NCBI GenBank assembly: GCA_945866245.1 | Contig: CAMBGW010000063.1 | Span: 1 to 5,969 of the forward strand | Reading direction: 5' to 3' | Source: Verrucomicrobia subdivision 6 bacterium | GTDB lineage: Bacteria; Verrucomicrobiota; Verrucomicrobiia; Methylacidiphilales; Verrucolacustridaceae | DNA: 5,969 nucleotides | Shown here: positions 1 to 5,454 of the stretch, piece by piece | Numbering within the stretch: the stretch's first letter is position 1 | How the letters are laid out: each line of letters begins with the position of its first letter | The notes under the pieces: model-generated | What the model saw: the letters and a program-made list of their open reading frames with translations, nothing else | What the model was told of the DNA's origin: nothing | The model's database searches: none | Made by a program: the position numbers and the translations under genes

Positions 1-57
1 TTTTTCTCCCTCGCCACCTGTTCTCTCCAACTCACAAGACGTGGACATTGCCGGCAC
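1..57 (-). CDS. possible 5' fragment of an unidentified gene, running off the left edge
   Basis: On the minus strand an open frame starts with GTG at 57-55 (an in-frame ATG follows at 48-46) and stays open for all 19 codons to the window edge, reading VPAMSTSCELERTGGEGEK. A strong purine-rich ribosome binding site (AAGGGAGG, 75-68) lies 10 nt before the GTG, one of only two good Shine-Dalgarno sites in the window. The fragment lies 46 bp downstream of the DCC-family gene on the same strand, so the two could be co-transcribed. The peptide is too short to assign a family, and 19 open codons alone prove little. The ribosome binding site is the main support. Confidence 0.35.
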   Translation of the reverse strand, partial: MPAMSTSCELERTGGEGEK

Positions 58-67
58 CGAACAATTT

Positions 68-75
68 CCTCCCTT
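68..75 (-). promoter_or_regulatory. strong Shine-Dalgarno site at the left edge
   Basis: Read on the minus strand this is AAGGGAGG, followed after 10 nt by GTG (57-55) and after 19 nt by an in-frame ATG. The spacing favours the GTG. It is the main reason to suspect a gene reading off the left edge, because most genes in this window have no recognisable Shine-Dalgarno site. Confidence 0.4.
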
Positions 76-93
76 AAGCGGATCAGACCGCTT
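76..93. other. small hairpin between the DCC-family gene and the left-edge fragment
   Basis: AAGCGG (76-81) and CCGCTT (88-93) form a perfect 6-bp stem around a 6-nt loop. It lies just past the stop codon of the DCC-family gene. No T-run follows the stem on either strand, so it is not a convincing intrinsic terminator. It could be an mRNA 3'-end or processing structure, or chance. Confidence 0.3.
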
Positions 94-103
94 GTGCCTC
101 CTC

Positions 104-490
104 TTAAGCCCGAGGCGGAATCCGACAAGACGTCCTCCCCATCCAACGAGAAATTCTTTGGCGATTTGCGGCCACGATCGCGTAGCCGATCGACGCAAAA
201 GGTAGAATCAGTGGAAAAAGAATGAGGTGCCCCAACCATTTCCACCCAGGCACAAGCTTCAGACAAAACGCCGTCGCAGATGCCTTCTTCCACAAAGTGC
301 CGTCCTCCGCCAAAGCTTGAATCCCTTTGTCGGCCAAGGTTCGATCCACCATGGGGAAAAGCCTCATCCCCTCATCATCTTGATAAGCGACTGGATCAAA
401 GGTTCCAGGTCGTGCCTTCTTCAAAATCCACTCCACACTACTTTGACAAAAGCCACAGTCCGCATCGTAAAAAAGGGTCGCCTTGGCCAT
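104..490 (-). CDS. DCC-family (DUF393) thiol-disulfide oxidoreductase-like protein
   Basis: This 128-residue protein belongs to the DCC family, small proteins with a thioredoxin-like CxxC motif. Family members are predicted redox proteins, and their substrates are mostly unknown. The signature is near the N terminus: Tyr8-Asp9-Ala-Asp11-Cys12-Gly-Phe-Cys15, the DxxCxxC pattern that names the family. Residues about 84-107 form a hydrophobic, probably membrane-associated stretch. The tail is Arg-rich with a late cysteine (Cys122 in GRTSC), as often seen in this family. I chose the ATG at 490-488 because an AGGA site lies 8 nt upstream and the signature then falls at the usual distance from the start. 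Longer forms from ATG 499 or GTG 520 are possible but would leave only 17 nt to the divergent PsiE-like gene. Family assignment is firm; the cellular substrate is unknown. Confidence 0.87.
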   Translation of the reverse strand: MAKATLFYDADCGFCQSSVEWILKKARPGTFDPVAYQDDEGMRLFPMVDRTLADKGIQALAEDGTLWKKASATAFCLKLVPGWKWLGHLILFPLILPFASIGYAIVAANRQRISRWMGRTSCRIPPRA

Positions 491-537
491 GAACGTCATC
501 CTACCCCGAATCTCATCCACGCCAACTCGCTTGCCTT

Positions 538-1068
538 TTGCCGTTAATTCTTCGAAGATACATCACCTTGAAGCCCGACCCCTCCCGCCTTGGCTCCACT
601 CTTTTTCGTTTAATTGCCAAAGGCGAAATTATCACCTACGGCTACGTCGCCGTTCTTCTTCTTGTCATCGCTGGCGCGATTTCGATCTACCTAGTGCACT
701 ACATCCTCAATGCGATGCTGCTGCATCAGCCCTTCTTCACCAGTTTAATTGCGGTGATCAATGAGGTTCTCCTAATTCTTATCGTGATGGAGATTCTTCG
801 CACCGTCACCCGCCTCCTCGTTTCGCCCGCGCATGATGTGAGTATTTCCGATCTGATCCCCTTCTTAGTCATCGCCGGCATCAGCGTTACTCGACGGATT
901 CTCACCATCGGCGCGGGGCTTTCGGTCCAAGAAACCGAAGGGCACACCCTCGACCCGATTAAATTTACCCAGTCGATGACGGAGTTGCTCGTCAGCGGAG
1001 TGATCATTGTCTTGGTCAGCCTTTCGGTCTGGCTGATCCAGCGCAAGGCACCCGCAAAATTAAGCTAA
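538..1068 (+). CDS. PsiE-like four-helix inner membrane protein
   Basis: The 176-residue product resembles the phosphate-starvation-inducible PsiE family, small inner membrane proteins of unknown biochemical function. Four hydrophobic helices are visible at about 32-54, 66-92, 104-126 and 148-168. Family-like features are the acidic residue in helix 2 (NEVLLILIVMEIL, with Glu85), the short loop PAHDVSISD before helix 3, the IAGISVTRRILTI segment with paired arginines (119-120), and a final hydrophobic helix ending in WLIQRK. E. coli PsiE is induced by phosphate starvation through PhoB; I see no convincing Pho box here, so that regulation should not be assumed. The start is uncertain. TTG at 538 gives the longest form and has no Shine-Dalgarno site. 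TTG at 568, with GAAG 10 nt upstream, would shorten it by ten residues and leave a 77-bp gap to the divergent gene. The stop lies 8 nt from the converging aldehyde dehydrogenase gene. Confidence 0.8.
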   Translation: MPLILRRYITLKPDPSRLGSTLFRLIAKGEIITYGYVAVLLLVIAGAISIYLVHYILNAMLLHQPFFTSLIAVINEVLLILIVMEILRTVTRLLVSPAHDVSISDLIPFLVIAGISVTRRILTIGAGLSVQETEGHTLDPIKFTQSMTELLVSGVIIVLVSLSVWLIQRKAPAKLS

Positions 1069-1076
1069 GGCCCGGT

Positions 1077-2621
1077 CTAGCGTTCTTCGGGCAGATAAAT
1101 CGAATCGGGGAAGTTTCCGCGCAAACGTTCGCCCGAAGGGCCCTGCGTAACCGCCTCGACAAGATACTTTCCTCCGACAAAACATCCCTTCCACGACTGG
1201 CCAAAGCCGCCAAAACTTTCCTCATTATCCCCACGAGAACGAACCTTATTGTGCCCAAACTTAAAGCACCGCAGATCCACTGCGACCTGCTTGGCCAAAT
1301 TCGCATCATCCGTCGCTAAACTGGAAACTAGGTTGCCATTCGAGACATTCATCTCGGCAATGAGCTGGTCCACGCTATCGACCACAGCCACTGAGTCGAC
1401 AGGGCCAAAGGGCTCGCCGTGGTATAGCTTGCAGTTTCGCGGCAGGCTCAGCAGAGCCACAGGCGCCAAGTAGGCCGAAATATCCTGAGAAGGCTGGAAA
1501 AGAGCTTCATTCAGAACCCCCTCGTACAGGGCGACGGCACCACCGGCCACAGCTTCCGTGACCTGAACCCGAAGCTCTTCCACCTTTTTACTGTTAATCA
1601 ACGGCCCGAAATCCAAAGCAGGCAACGGATCCTCCGCTTTGTCTACCAGGAGGGGATGCCCGCACTTCAACCCTTGAACCACCCCTAAATACATTTCCAA
1701 AAACTTCGGGAACATGGAGCGCTGAACGACATAGCGCGGGTAGGCAGTACACCTCTGTTTGCCAAACTCAAACCCCTTTTTGATCTGGGCAGCCAAGCTT
1801 TTCCAATCCGAGTACTCCCAGACCCCGTAACAGTTCACCCCGTCCATCTCCAGCATGTACCGCTTGGAGCGATCGTAAAATGCCGCAGCGATTTCACGCC
1901 CGTTGTTTTTCCCGCCAACAAAAGCCAAACAGGAGATTGCTTCGTTTCGCACCAAAGCCTCGCTCAACTCCCCACCTGACCCACTGACTAAGCTCACCGG
2001 CAAACCACGCCGGCGGGCCAGAGCCATCGCTAAGGTTACGGCATGAATTCCCCCATCGGTAGGGGTCTTGGCAATGACAGAGTTTCCCGCCAAGCACTGC
2101 ACTAGCACCGCATGAATCAGCACGGACAAAGGATAGTTCCAAGAGGCGATGTTCGAAATCAAACCCAGGGGCTTCCGGCCCTCCATCATCCTCTCAATTT
2201 GACCCACATACCAACGCACACCCGAAATACATCGCTCAACGCTGACCTTCGACTGCGGGTACGGCTTGCCGATCTCCCAAACTAGCGTCTTCGCCAACAA
2301 GTCAGCATGGGTTTCCAAGTCCCCTAAGGTCTCCATCACCATCCGCTTACGCTCATCTAAATCGGTTTTGGACCACTCGTGAAACTCCGCCTCCGCCGCC
2401 ACGACTGCCGCGCGGGCGGCCTCTAAGCGGATCATCGGGTATCGCCCTAGCGGGGTTGCATCCACCGGCGAAAGGAAAAGCTTCCCGTGCCCTGGTTGCG
2501 CCCACTTGCCACCAATCAGATTAAAAAGGTTCCCCTCCGGACCAAACGCCTCCGGCACCAGTTTTCGGTGCTGCTCAATCAGATTCGGCCAAGAGGCCCA
2601 TGGAGAGATAAACTTGCTCAA
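1077..2621 (-). CDS. NAD(P)-dependent aldehyde dehydrogenase superfamily protein
   Basis: The 514-residue product oxidises an aldehyde to its acid with NAD(P)+; the substrate is not evident. The catalytic set is complete: Asn162 in SWNYPL, cofactor-binding Lys185 in VIAKTP, general base Glu258 in LEMDG, nucleophile Cys291 in GKQRCTA, and Glu403 in HGEPFGPV. Two motifs differ from textbook members. The Rossmann FTGSxxxG signature reads FVGGKNNG (234-241), with Gly in place of Ser. The C-terminal PFGGxKxSGxG block is replaced by SFGGFGQSWKGCFVGG (469-484), pointing to a divergent subfamily. Length is normal for the superfamily. The start is TTG at 2621-2619: an in-frame TAG lies five codons upstream with no other start between, and no Shine-Dalgarno site is visible. 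It is divergent from mazG and convergent with the PsiE-like gene, so it is probably transcribed alone. A role in retinal or apocarotenoid oxidation is conceivable from the neighbourhood but unsupported. Confidence 0.9.
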   Translation of the reverse strand: MSKFISPWASWPNLIEQHRKLVPEAFGPEGNLFNLIGGKWAQPGHGKLFLSPVDATPLGRYPMIRLEAARAAVVAAEAEFHEWSKTDLDERKRMVMETLGDLETHADLLAKTLVWEIGKPYPQSKVSVERCISGVRWYVGQIERMMEGRKPLGLISNIASWNYPLSVLIHAVLVQCLAGNSVIAKTPTDGGIHAVTLAMALARRRGLPVSLVSGSGGELSEALVRNEAISCLAFVGGKNNGREIAAAFYDRSKRYMLEMDGVNCYGVWEYSDWKSLAAQIKKGFEFGKQRCTAYPRYVVQRSMFPKFLEMYLGVVQGLKCGHPLLVDKAEDPLPALDFGPLINSKKVEELRVQVTEAVAGGAVALYEGVLNEALFQPSQDISAYLAPVALLSLPRNCKLYHGEPFGPVDSVAVVDSVDQLIAEMNVSNGNLVSSLATDDANLAKQVAVDLRCFKFGHNKVRSRGDNEESFGGFGQSWKGCFVGGKYLVEAVTQGPSGERLRGNFPDSIYLPEER

Positions 2622-2649
2622 GGAATAAAAAAGCTACTCGATTTTCTGC

Positions 2650-2670
2650 TCGAGTCACGCTCGGACTCGA
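2650..2670. promoter_or_regulatory. operator-like inverted repeat in the aldehyde dehydrogenase/mazG divergent gap
   Basis: TCGAGTC (2650-2656) and GACTCGA (2664-2670) are perfect 7-bp inverted arms separated by 7 nt. The repeat sits in the 80-bp gap between the divergent starts at 2621 and 2702, where a shared repressor or activator could bind. The arm length and near one-turn centre spacing fit a dimeric regulator. It could equally be a small hairpin in the mazG leader. No clear -10/-35 pair is visible beside it. Confidence 0.35.
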
Positions 2671-2701
2671 CGAACGATCATCTTCTCCTTACATCAGTTG
2701 C

Positions 2702-3466
2702 ATGAAAGAAATCCGCACCCTGACCCAAATCATGTCTCGCCTCCGCGGACCCCGTGGTTGCCCTTGGGACCAGAAGCAAACCCACAAGACTCTTCGCCCC
2801 ATGCTTCTCGAGGAAGTTTACGAGCTGCTCGAAGCGATCGATCAGAAAGACGACGAAGCCCTTCAGGAAGAGTTGGGCGATGTCCTTCTCCACATTATTT
2901 TTCACTCCCAACTGGCTCAAGAGCGCCGCGCCTTCAATTTCCAAAAAGTCGCCAAGCAGCTCGCCGAAAAGCTGGTCAGCCGCCACCCCCATGTTTTTGG
3001 AAAAGAGCGCCTCGCCACCACCCAGCAGGTTCTCAAGCGCTGGCATCAGCTTAAAGAAGCCGAAAAGCCTACCCGCCAAAGCTGCCTCGATGGTATCCCC
3101 TTGAATCTTCCCTCTCTTCTCCTTGCCCAAAATCTGCAAAAACGCGCAGCAAGGGTCGGATTTGATTGGCCGAACCCAGAAAAAGGCATCCCAGCCAAGA
3201 TCCGGGAGGAGATAAAAGAGGTTTGCCAAACGAAAGGTCGCGGCCCTGCCTTCGCCCGAGAGGTGGGAGACCTGCTCTTTACCCTTGTGAACCTCGCCCG
3301 CCACCGGGGAGTCGATGCTGAAACCGCCTGTCGAGACTCCGCCAGGCGCTTCGCCAGCAGAGTAAGGCATATCGAAGCCTCCTTGGCCAAAAAAGGGAAG
3401 AAAACAACCCAACTCACACCCCGACAACTCGATCAGGAATGGAAAAAAGCCAAAAGAAAGAGCTGA
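2702..3466 (+). CDS. mazG: nucleoside triphosphate pyrophosphohydrolase MazG
   Basis: MazG hydrolyses NTPs and dNTPs to the monophosphate and pyrophosphate in the cytoplasm. It serves in nucleotide-pool sanitation and, in E. coli, has been linked to lowering ppGpp. The 254-residue product has the usual two tandem all-alpha MazG domains. In the N-terminal domain I see GCPWDQKQTH (19-28), the metal-binding EExxE (Glu37, Glu38, Glu41) and EELGD (56-60), then RHPHVFG (94-100). The C-terminal domain has its own EExxE (Glu169, Glu170, Glu173), EVGDLLF (187-193) and the typical VNLARHRG (196-203). Both acidic sets are therefore present. Length is close to the roughly 260 residues of the E. coli enzyme. 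ATG at 2702 starts just before the first conserved helix and has no clear Shine-Dalgarno site. The gene ends 136 bp before the rhodopsin gene on the same strand. Confidence 0.95.
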   Translation: MKEIRTLTQIMSRLRGPRGCPWDQKQTHKTLRPMLLEEVYELLEAIDQKDDEALQEELGDVLLHIIFHSQLAQERRAFNFQKVAKQLAEKLVSRHPHVFGKERLATTQQVLKRWHQLKEAEKPTRQSCLDGIPLNLPSLLLAQNLQKRAARVGFDWPNPEKGIPAKIREEIKEVCQTKGRGPAFAREVGDLLFTLVNLARHRGVDAETACRDSARRFASRVRHIEASLAKKGKKTTQLTPRQLDQEWKKAKRKS

Positions 3467-3602
3467 TTTTACTTAAAAAAGCGTAAAAGAAATTCACAAA
3501 CGCTTCTCGTTGCCCCCCCTTTTACCTTGCTCGCATCCGCAACTTCTTCAAATATCTATCCACAAGCAAACGCCCCAATAGGGGCAGAAGGAGAAACACA
3601 CT
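3467..3602 (+). promoter_or_regulatory. leader and probable promoter region of the rhodopsin gene
   Basis: This 136-bp gap between mazG and the rhodopsin gene is the likely place for a rhodopsin promoter. AAGCGT (3479-3484) and ACGCTT (3500-3505) form a 6-bp inverted repeat 15 nt apart, either an operator or a weak hairpin; no T-run follows it closely. The best promoter pair I can find is TTGCTC (3527-3532) with AT-rich AATATC (3551-3556) after 18 nt, a poor match to sigma-70 consensus. Everything but the ribosome binding site is tentative. Confidence 0.3.
3588..3593 (+). promoter_or_regulatory. consensus ribosome binding site of the rhodopsin gene
   Basis: AAGGAG lies 9 nt upstream of the ATG at 3603 and fixes that start over the in-frame ATG at 3621. 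It is a near-perfect anti-16S match, unlike the weak or absent sites before the other genes, and suggests strong translation of the pump. Confidence 0.85.
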
Positions 3603-4349
3603 ATGCTAGCAGCTGCAGCAATGAAAACAGGTGACCTTGTCGGGTTCACCTTCTTTATCGGGACCATGGCTATGTTTGCCGCCTCGGTCTTCTTTTACTT
3701 CGAGCGGCAGACCGTCTCGGACAAATGGAAGACATCGCTGTTGATCAGTGCGCTGATCACCACGATTGCGGCCGCCCACTACATGTATATGAGAGAGTAC
3801 TGGTGCTCGAACTTCAACGGCAATAATGCCGGAGTCGCTTCGCCCACCGAATTCCGCTACATCGATTGGCTCCTCACCGTGCCTCTTATGTGCGTGGAGT
3901 TCTATCTCCTCCTCAAATCCGCCGGTGCCAGCGTGAATATGCTCTGGCGCCTCATCGGTTATTCCGTCCTCATGTTGGTGGCCGGATACGTCGGCGAAGT
4001 CTCTGCCAAGCTCGGTCAACCCGTGCGTGGCTTTGAGAACTTCGGCTGGGGTGTCATCTCCACCATCGGTTGGGCAGGGATCGTCTATGAGATCTTCTTT
4101 GGGGAAGCCAAACAACTTGCCGACGGAAGCAGCGATGCTGGCGTTCGCAAGGCGTTCAATCTCCTTCGCGGTTTCGTTCTCATCGGTTGGGCCATCTACC
4201 CGATCGGCTACATGACCTTGCCGGGCAACGTGCTCAGCAACTCGGTCGAATTAGCCTCCAAGATGAACGTCATCTATAACATCGGTGACGCCGTCAATAA
4301 GATCGGCTTCGGCTTGGTCGTCTGGAATCTCGCCAAACGCGCGAAATAA
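3603..4349 (+). CDS. proteorhodopsin-type light-driven outward proton pump
   Basis: The 248-residue, seven-helix retinal protein pumps protons out of the cytoplasm in light, supporting the proton motive force. Helices lie near 11-33, 44-64, 82-104, 112-133, 146-167, 184-206 and 219-245. Retinal forms a Schiff base with Lys233 (NIGDAVNKIGFG). Asp88 is the proton acceptor in FRYIDWLLTVP, Thr92 follows, and Glu99 is the donor, giving the DTE proton-pump triad. Arg85, Asp229 (second counterion), His59 (proteorhodopsin His75), Trp196, Tyr199 and Pro200 are also in place. Met96 at the spectral-tuning site (proteorhodopsin 105) predicts green absorption; Gln would mean blue. Two features are unlike marine proteorhodopsin. 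Gly150 replaces its Phe at the carotenoid-fenestration position in helix 5, and the loop between helices 2 and 3 is about seven residues longer, with Cys68. There is no long N-terminal signal sequence. Blh follows downstream. Confidence 0.96.
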   Translation: MLAAAAMKTGDLVGFTFFIGTMAMFAASVFFYFERQTVSDKWKTSLLISALITTIAAAHYMYMREYWCSNFNGNNAGVASPTEFRYIDWLLTVPLMCVEFYLLLKSAGASVNMLWRLIGYSVLMLVAGYVGEVSAKLGQPVRGFENFGWGVISTIGWAGIVYEIFFGEAKQLADGSSDAGVRKAFNLLRGFVLIGWAIYPIGYMTLPGNVLSNSVELASKMNVIYNIGDAVNKIGFGLVVWNLAKRAK

Positions 4350-4393
4350 TCAGACTGAAATCTTCGGCGCAGGATTCTCTCCTGCGTTAAGTT

Positions 4394-4427
4394 GGGGGAT
4401 CTCCGCAAGGGGATCCCCCATTTTTTT
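4394..4427 (+). terminator. strong intrinsic terminator between rhodopsin and blh
   Basis: GGGGGATCTCC (4394-4404) pairs with GGGGATCCCCC (4409-4419) in an 11-bp stem with one central G-U wobble. It is closed by a GCAA (GNRA) tetraloop at 4405-4408. After a single A comes a run of seven T (4421-4427). This is a textbook rho-independent terminator 44 nt past the rhodopsin stop codon. It lies 38 nt before the blh start, so blh needs readthrough or its own promoter. Confidence 0.92.
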
Positions 4428-4464
4428 CATCCTATCCCTCCCCATTCTGCCCCTACTCTCACCT

Positions 4465-5379
4465 ATGCCCGTCCTTCTCAGGCAAACCGCCCCTTGGCTT
4501 CTTGCCCTTATCCTCACTCTTCTCTCCCTTCTTTTCCCCCAACCCGCTTCCACCCTTGCCCCGTGGTTTTTTCTCTCTTCCGCTCTTATCCTGGGAGTTC
4601 CCCACGGTGCCTGTGACCCTTGGATCCCAGGCTGGGTTCTCCGTCGCCCCACCAAAATTCCTTTCTTCCTTATTTTCTTTATCATCTACCTATCAATCTC
4701 CGCCGCCTACCTCCTTTTCTGGCGCTCCTACCCGCTACCCTCGACACTTTTCTTCCTCGCTCTCACCGCATGGCACTGGGGAACTGCAGACGCCTCCCTA
4801 GAATCCTCCCCCACCCTCTCTTGGCTTCTTTTTGCCATCGGTCGCGGCTCTCTCGTCATGCTCGCACCCTTTGCCTTCCACCTAGCTGATACCTGGTCCG
4901 TTATCCTCCTGATGGCCCCCCAAGCCGGCCCACCTCCCGCCTCCCTCCCCTTTTTACCCCTCCTCCTCATCGCCACTTTACTTAACCTATTCTCCCGACC
5001 ATCAGTTCACCAAACGATCGAGACATTCCTCCTCCTTTTTCTTTTTTATCTCACCCCACCACTCCTTTCCGTCGGAACCTACTTTGTGGCATTTCACGCT
5101 TGGCGCCACCTACTCCGCCTCAGCGCCCTACGAGACCAGCTCAACCCGATCGACCCAATCCCAAGGTGGACCCACTCCGTCCGCCAACTTCTCCTCCTCT
5201 CCATTCCACTCACCCTTGCCAGCCTCGCCTTTCTTCGCTGGATTCCCCCTTTCCTCACCTCCTCTTTCCCCCAAGGCCAAAATTGGGTCGGCCCTTACCT
5301 AATTCTCCTCGCCGTCCTCACTCTACCCCACGCCCTCCTTGTCGGATGGATCGATAAAAGGAACATAACCCAACTTTAA
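4465..5379 (+). CDS. blh: Brp/Blh-family beta-carotene 15,15'-dioxygenase (retinal-forming)
   Basis: The enzyme splits beta-carotene centrally into two retinal molecules, the chromophore of the rhodopsin encoded just upstream. The 304-residue, very hydrophobic product has the family's histidine motifs, thought to bind the catalytic iron: GVPHGACD (His47), AWHWGTAD (His104), FHAWRH (His211, His215) and LPHALLVGW (His289). Many membrane helices separate them, and the length is normal. I start it at ATG 4465, which precedes the first hydrophobic helix. The same frame is open further upstream to 4285, but that extension would run through the terminator and overlap the rhodopsin gene, so I reject it. 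No Shine-Dalgarno site is visible: the 38 nt before the ATG are almost all pyrimidines. The coding strand is also strikingly purine-poor; 4501-4560 has only 8 purines in 60 bases. This gene probably yields much less protein than the rhodopsin gene. Confidence 0.92.
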   Translation: MPVLLRQTAPWLLALILTLLSLLFPQPASTLAPWFFLSSALILGVPHGACDPWIPGWVLRRPTKIPFFLIFFIIYLSISAAYLLFWRSYPLPSTLFFLALTAWHWGTADASLESSPTLSWLLFAIGRGSLVMLAPFAFHLADTWSVILLMAPQAGPPPASLPFLPLLLIATLLNLFSRPSVHQTIETFLLLFLFYLTPPLLSVGTYFVAFHAWRHLLRLSALRDQLNPIDPIPRWTHSVRQLLLLSIPLTLASLAFLRWIPPFLTSSFPQGQNWVGPYLILLAVLTLPHALLVGWIDKRNITQL

Positions 5380-5454
5380 TCTAGGCTCTAAAGTCATCAC
5401 GATCAGTGCTTTGTGCTATTTTAAAATTCATGCCCTACCATTTTTACGTATCGT
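5380..5454 (+). other. AT-rich intergenic stretch between blh and the TPR gene
   Basis: No intrinsic terminator for blh is visible here. AT-rich elements occur, such as TAAAAT (5422-5427), and TTGTGC (5411-5416) with TACCAT (5436-5441) at 19-nt spacing, but none makes a good sigma-70 promoter. A promoter for the TPR gene probably lies here, or the gene is reached by readthrough from blh. Confidence 0.25.

Noticed and set aside
227..547. Plus-strand open frames opposite the DCC-family gene
   Set aside because: The translations are low-complexity, rich in Pro, Arg and His, and lack motifs; the minus-strand frame carries the clear DxxCxxC family signature.
549..558. TCTTCGAAGA, a perfect 10-bp palindrome near the PsiE-like start
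   Set aside because: It may lie inside the coding region and is short enough to occur by chance; no second copy or half-site was noticed nearby.
1070..1092. GCCCG/CGGGC hairpin at the convergent junction, considered as a bidirectional terminator
   Set aside because: The stem is only 5 bp with a 13-nt loop, overlaps the aldehyde dehydrogenase 3' end, and has no T-run on either strand.
2678..3427. A 249-codon open frame on the minus strand opposite mazG
   Set aside because: It is antisense to a well-supported mazG with both catalytic sets and has no recognisable motif. It is best explained as a shadow of mazG's codon pattern.
3606..4115. A 169-codon open frame on the minus strand opposite the rhodopsin gene
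   Set aside because: The product is rich in His, Asp and Glu with no family resemblance, and the opposite strand is an unmistakable rhodopsin.
4285..4464. Upstream extension of the blh frame to an ATG inside the rhodopsin gene
   Set aside because: It would overlap the rhodopsin 3' end and translate through the strong terminator; the added 60 residues lack family motifs. ATG 4465 gives a normal-length enzyme.
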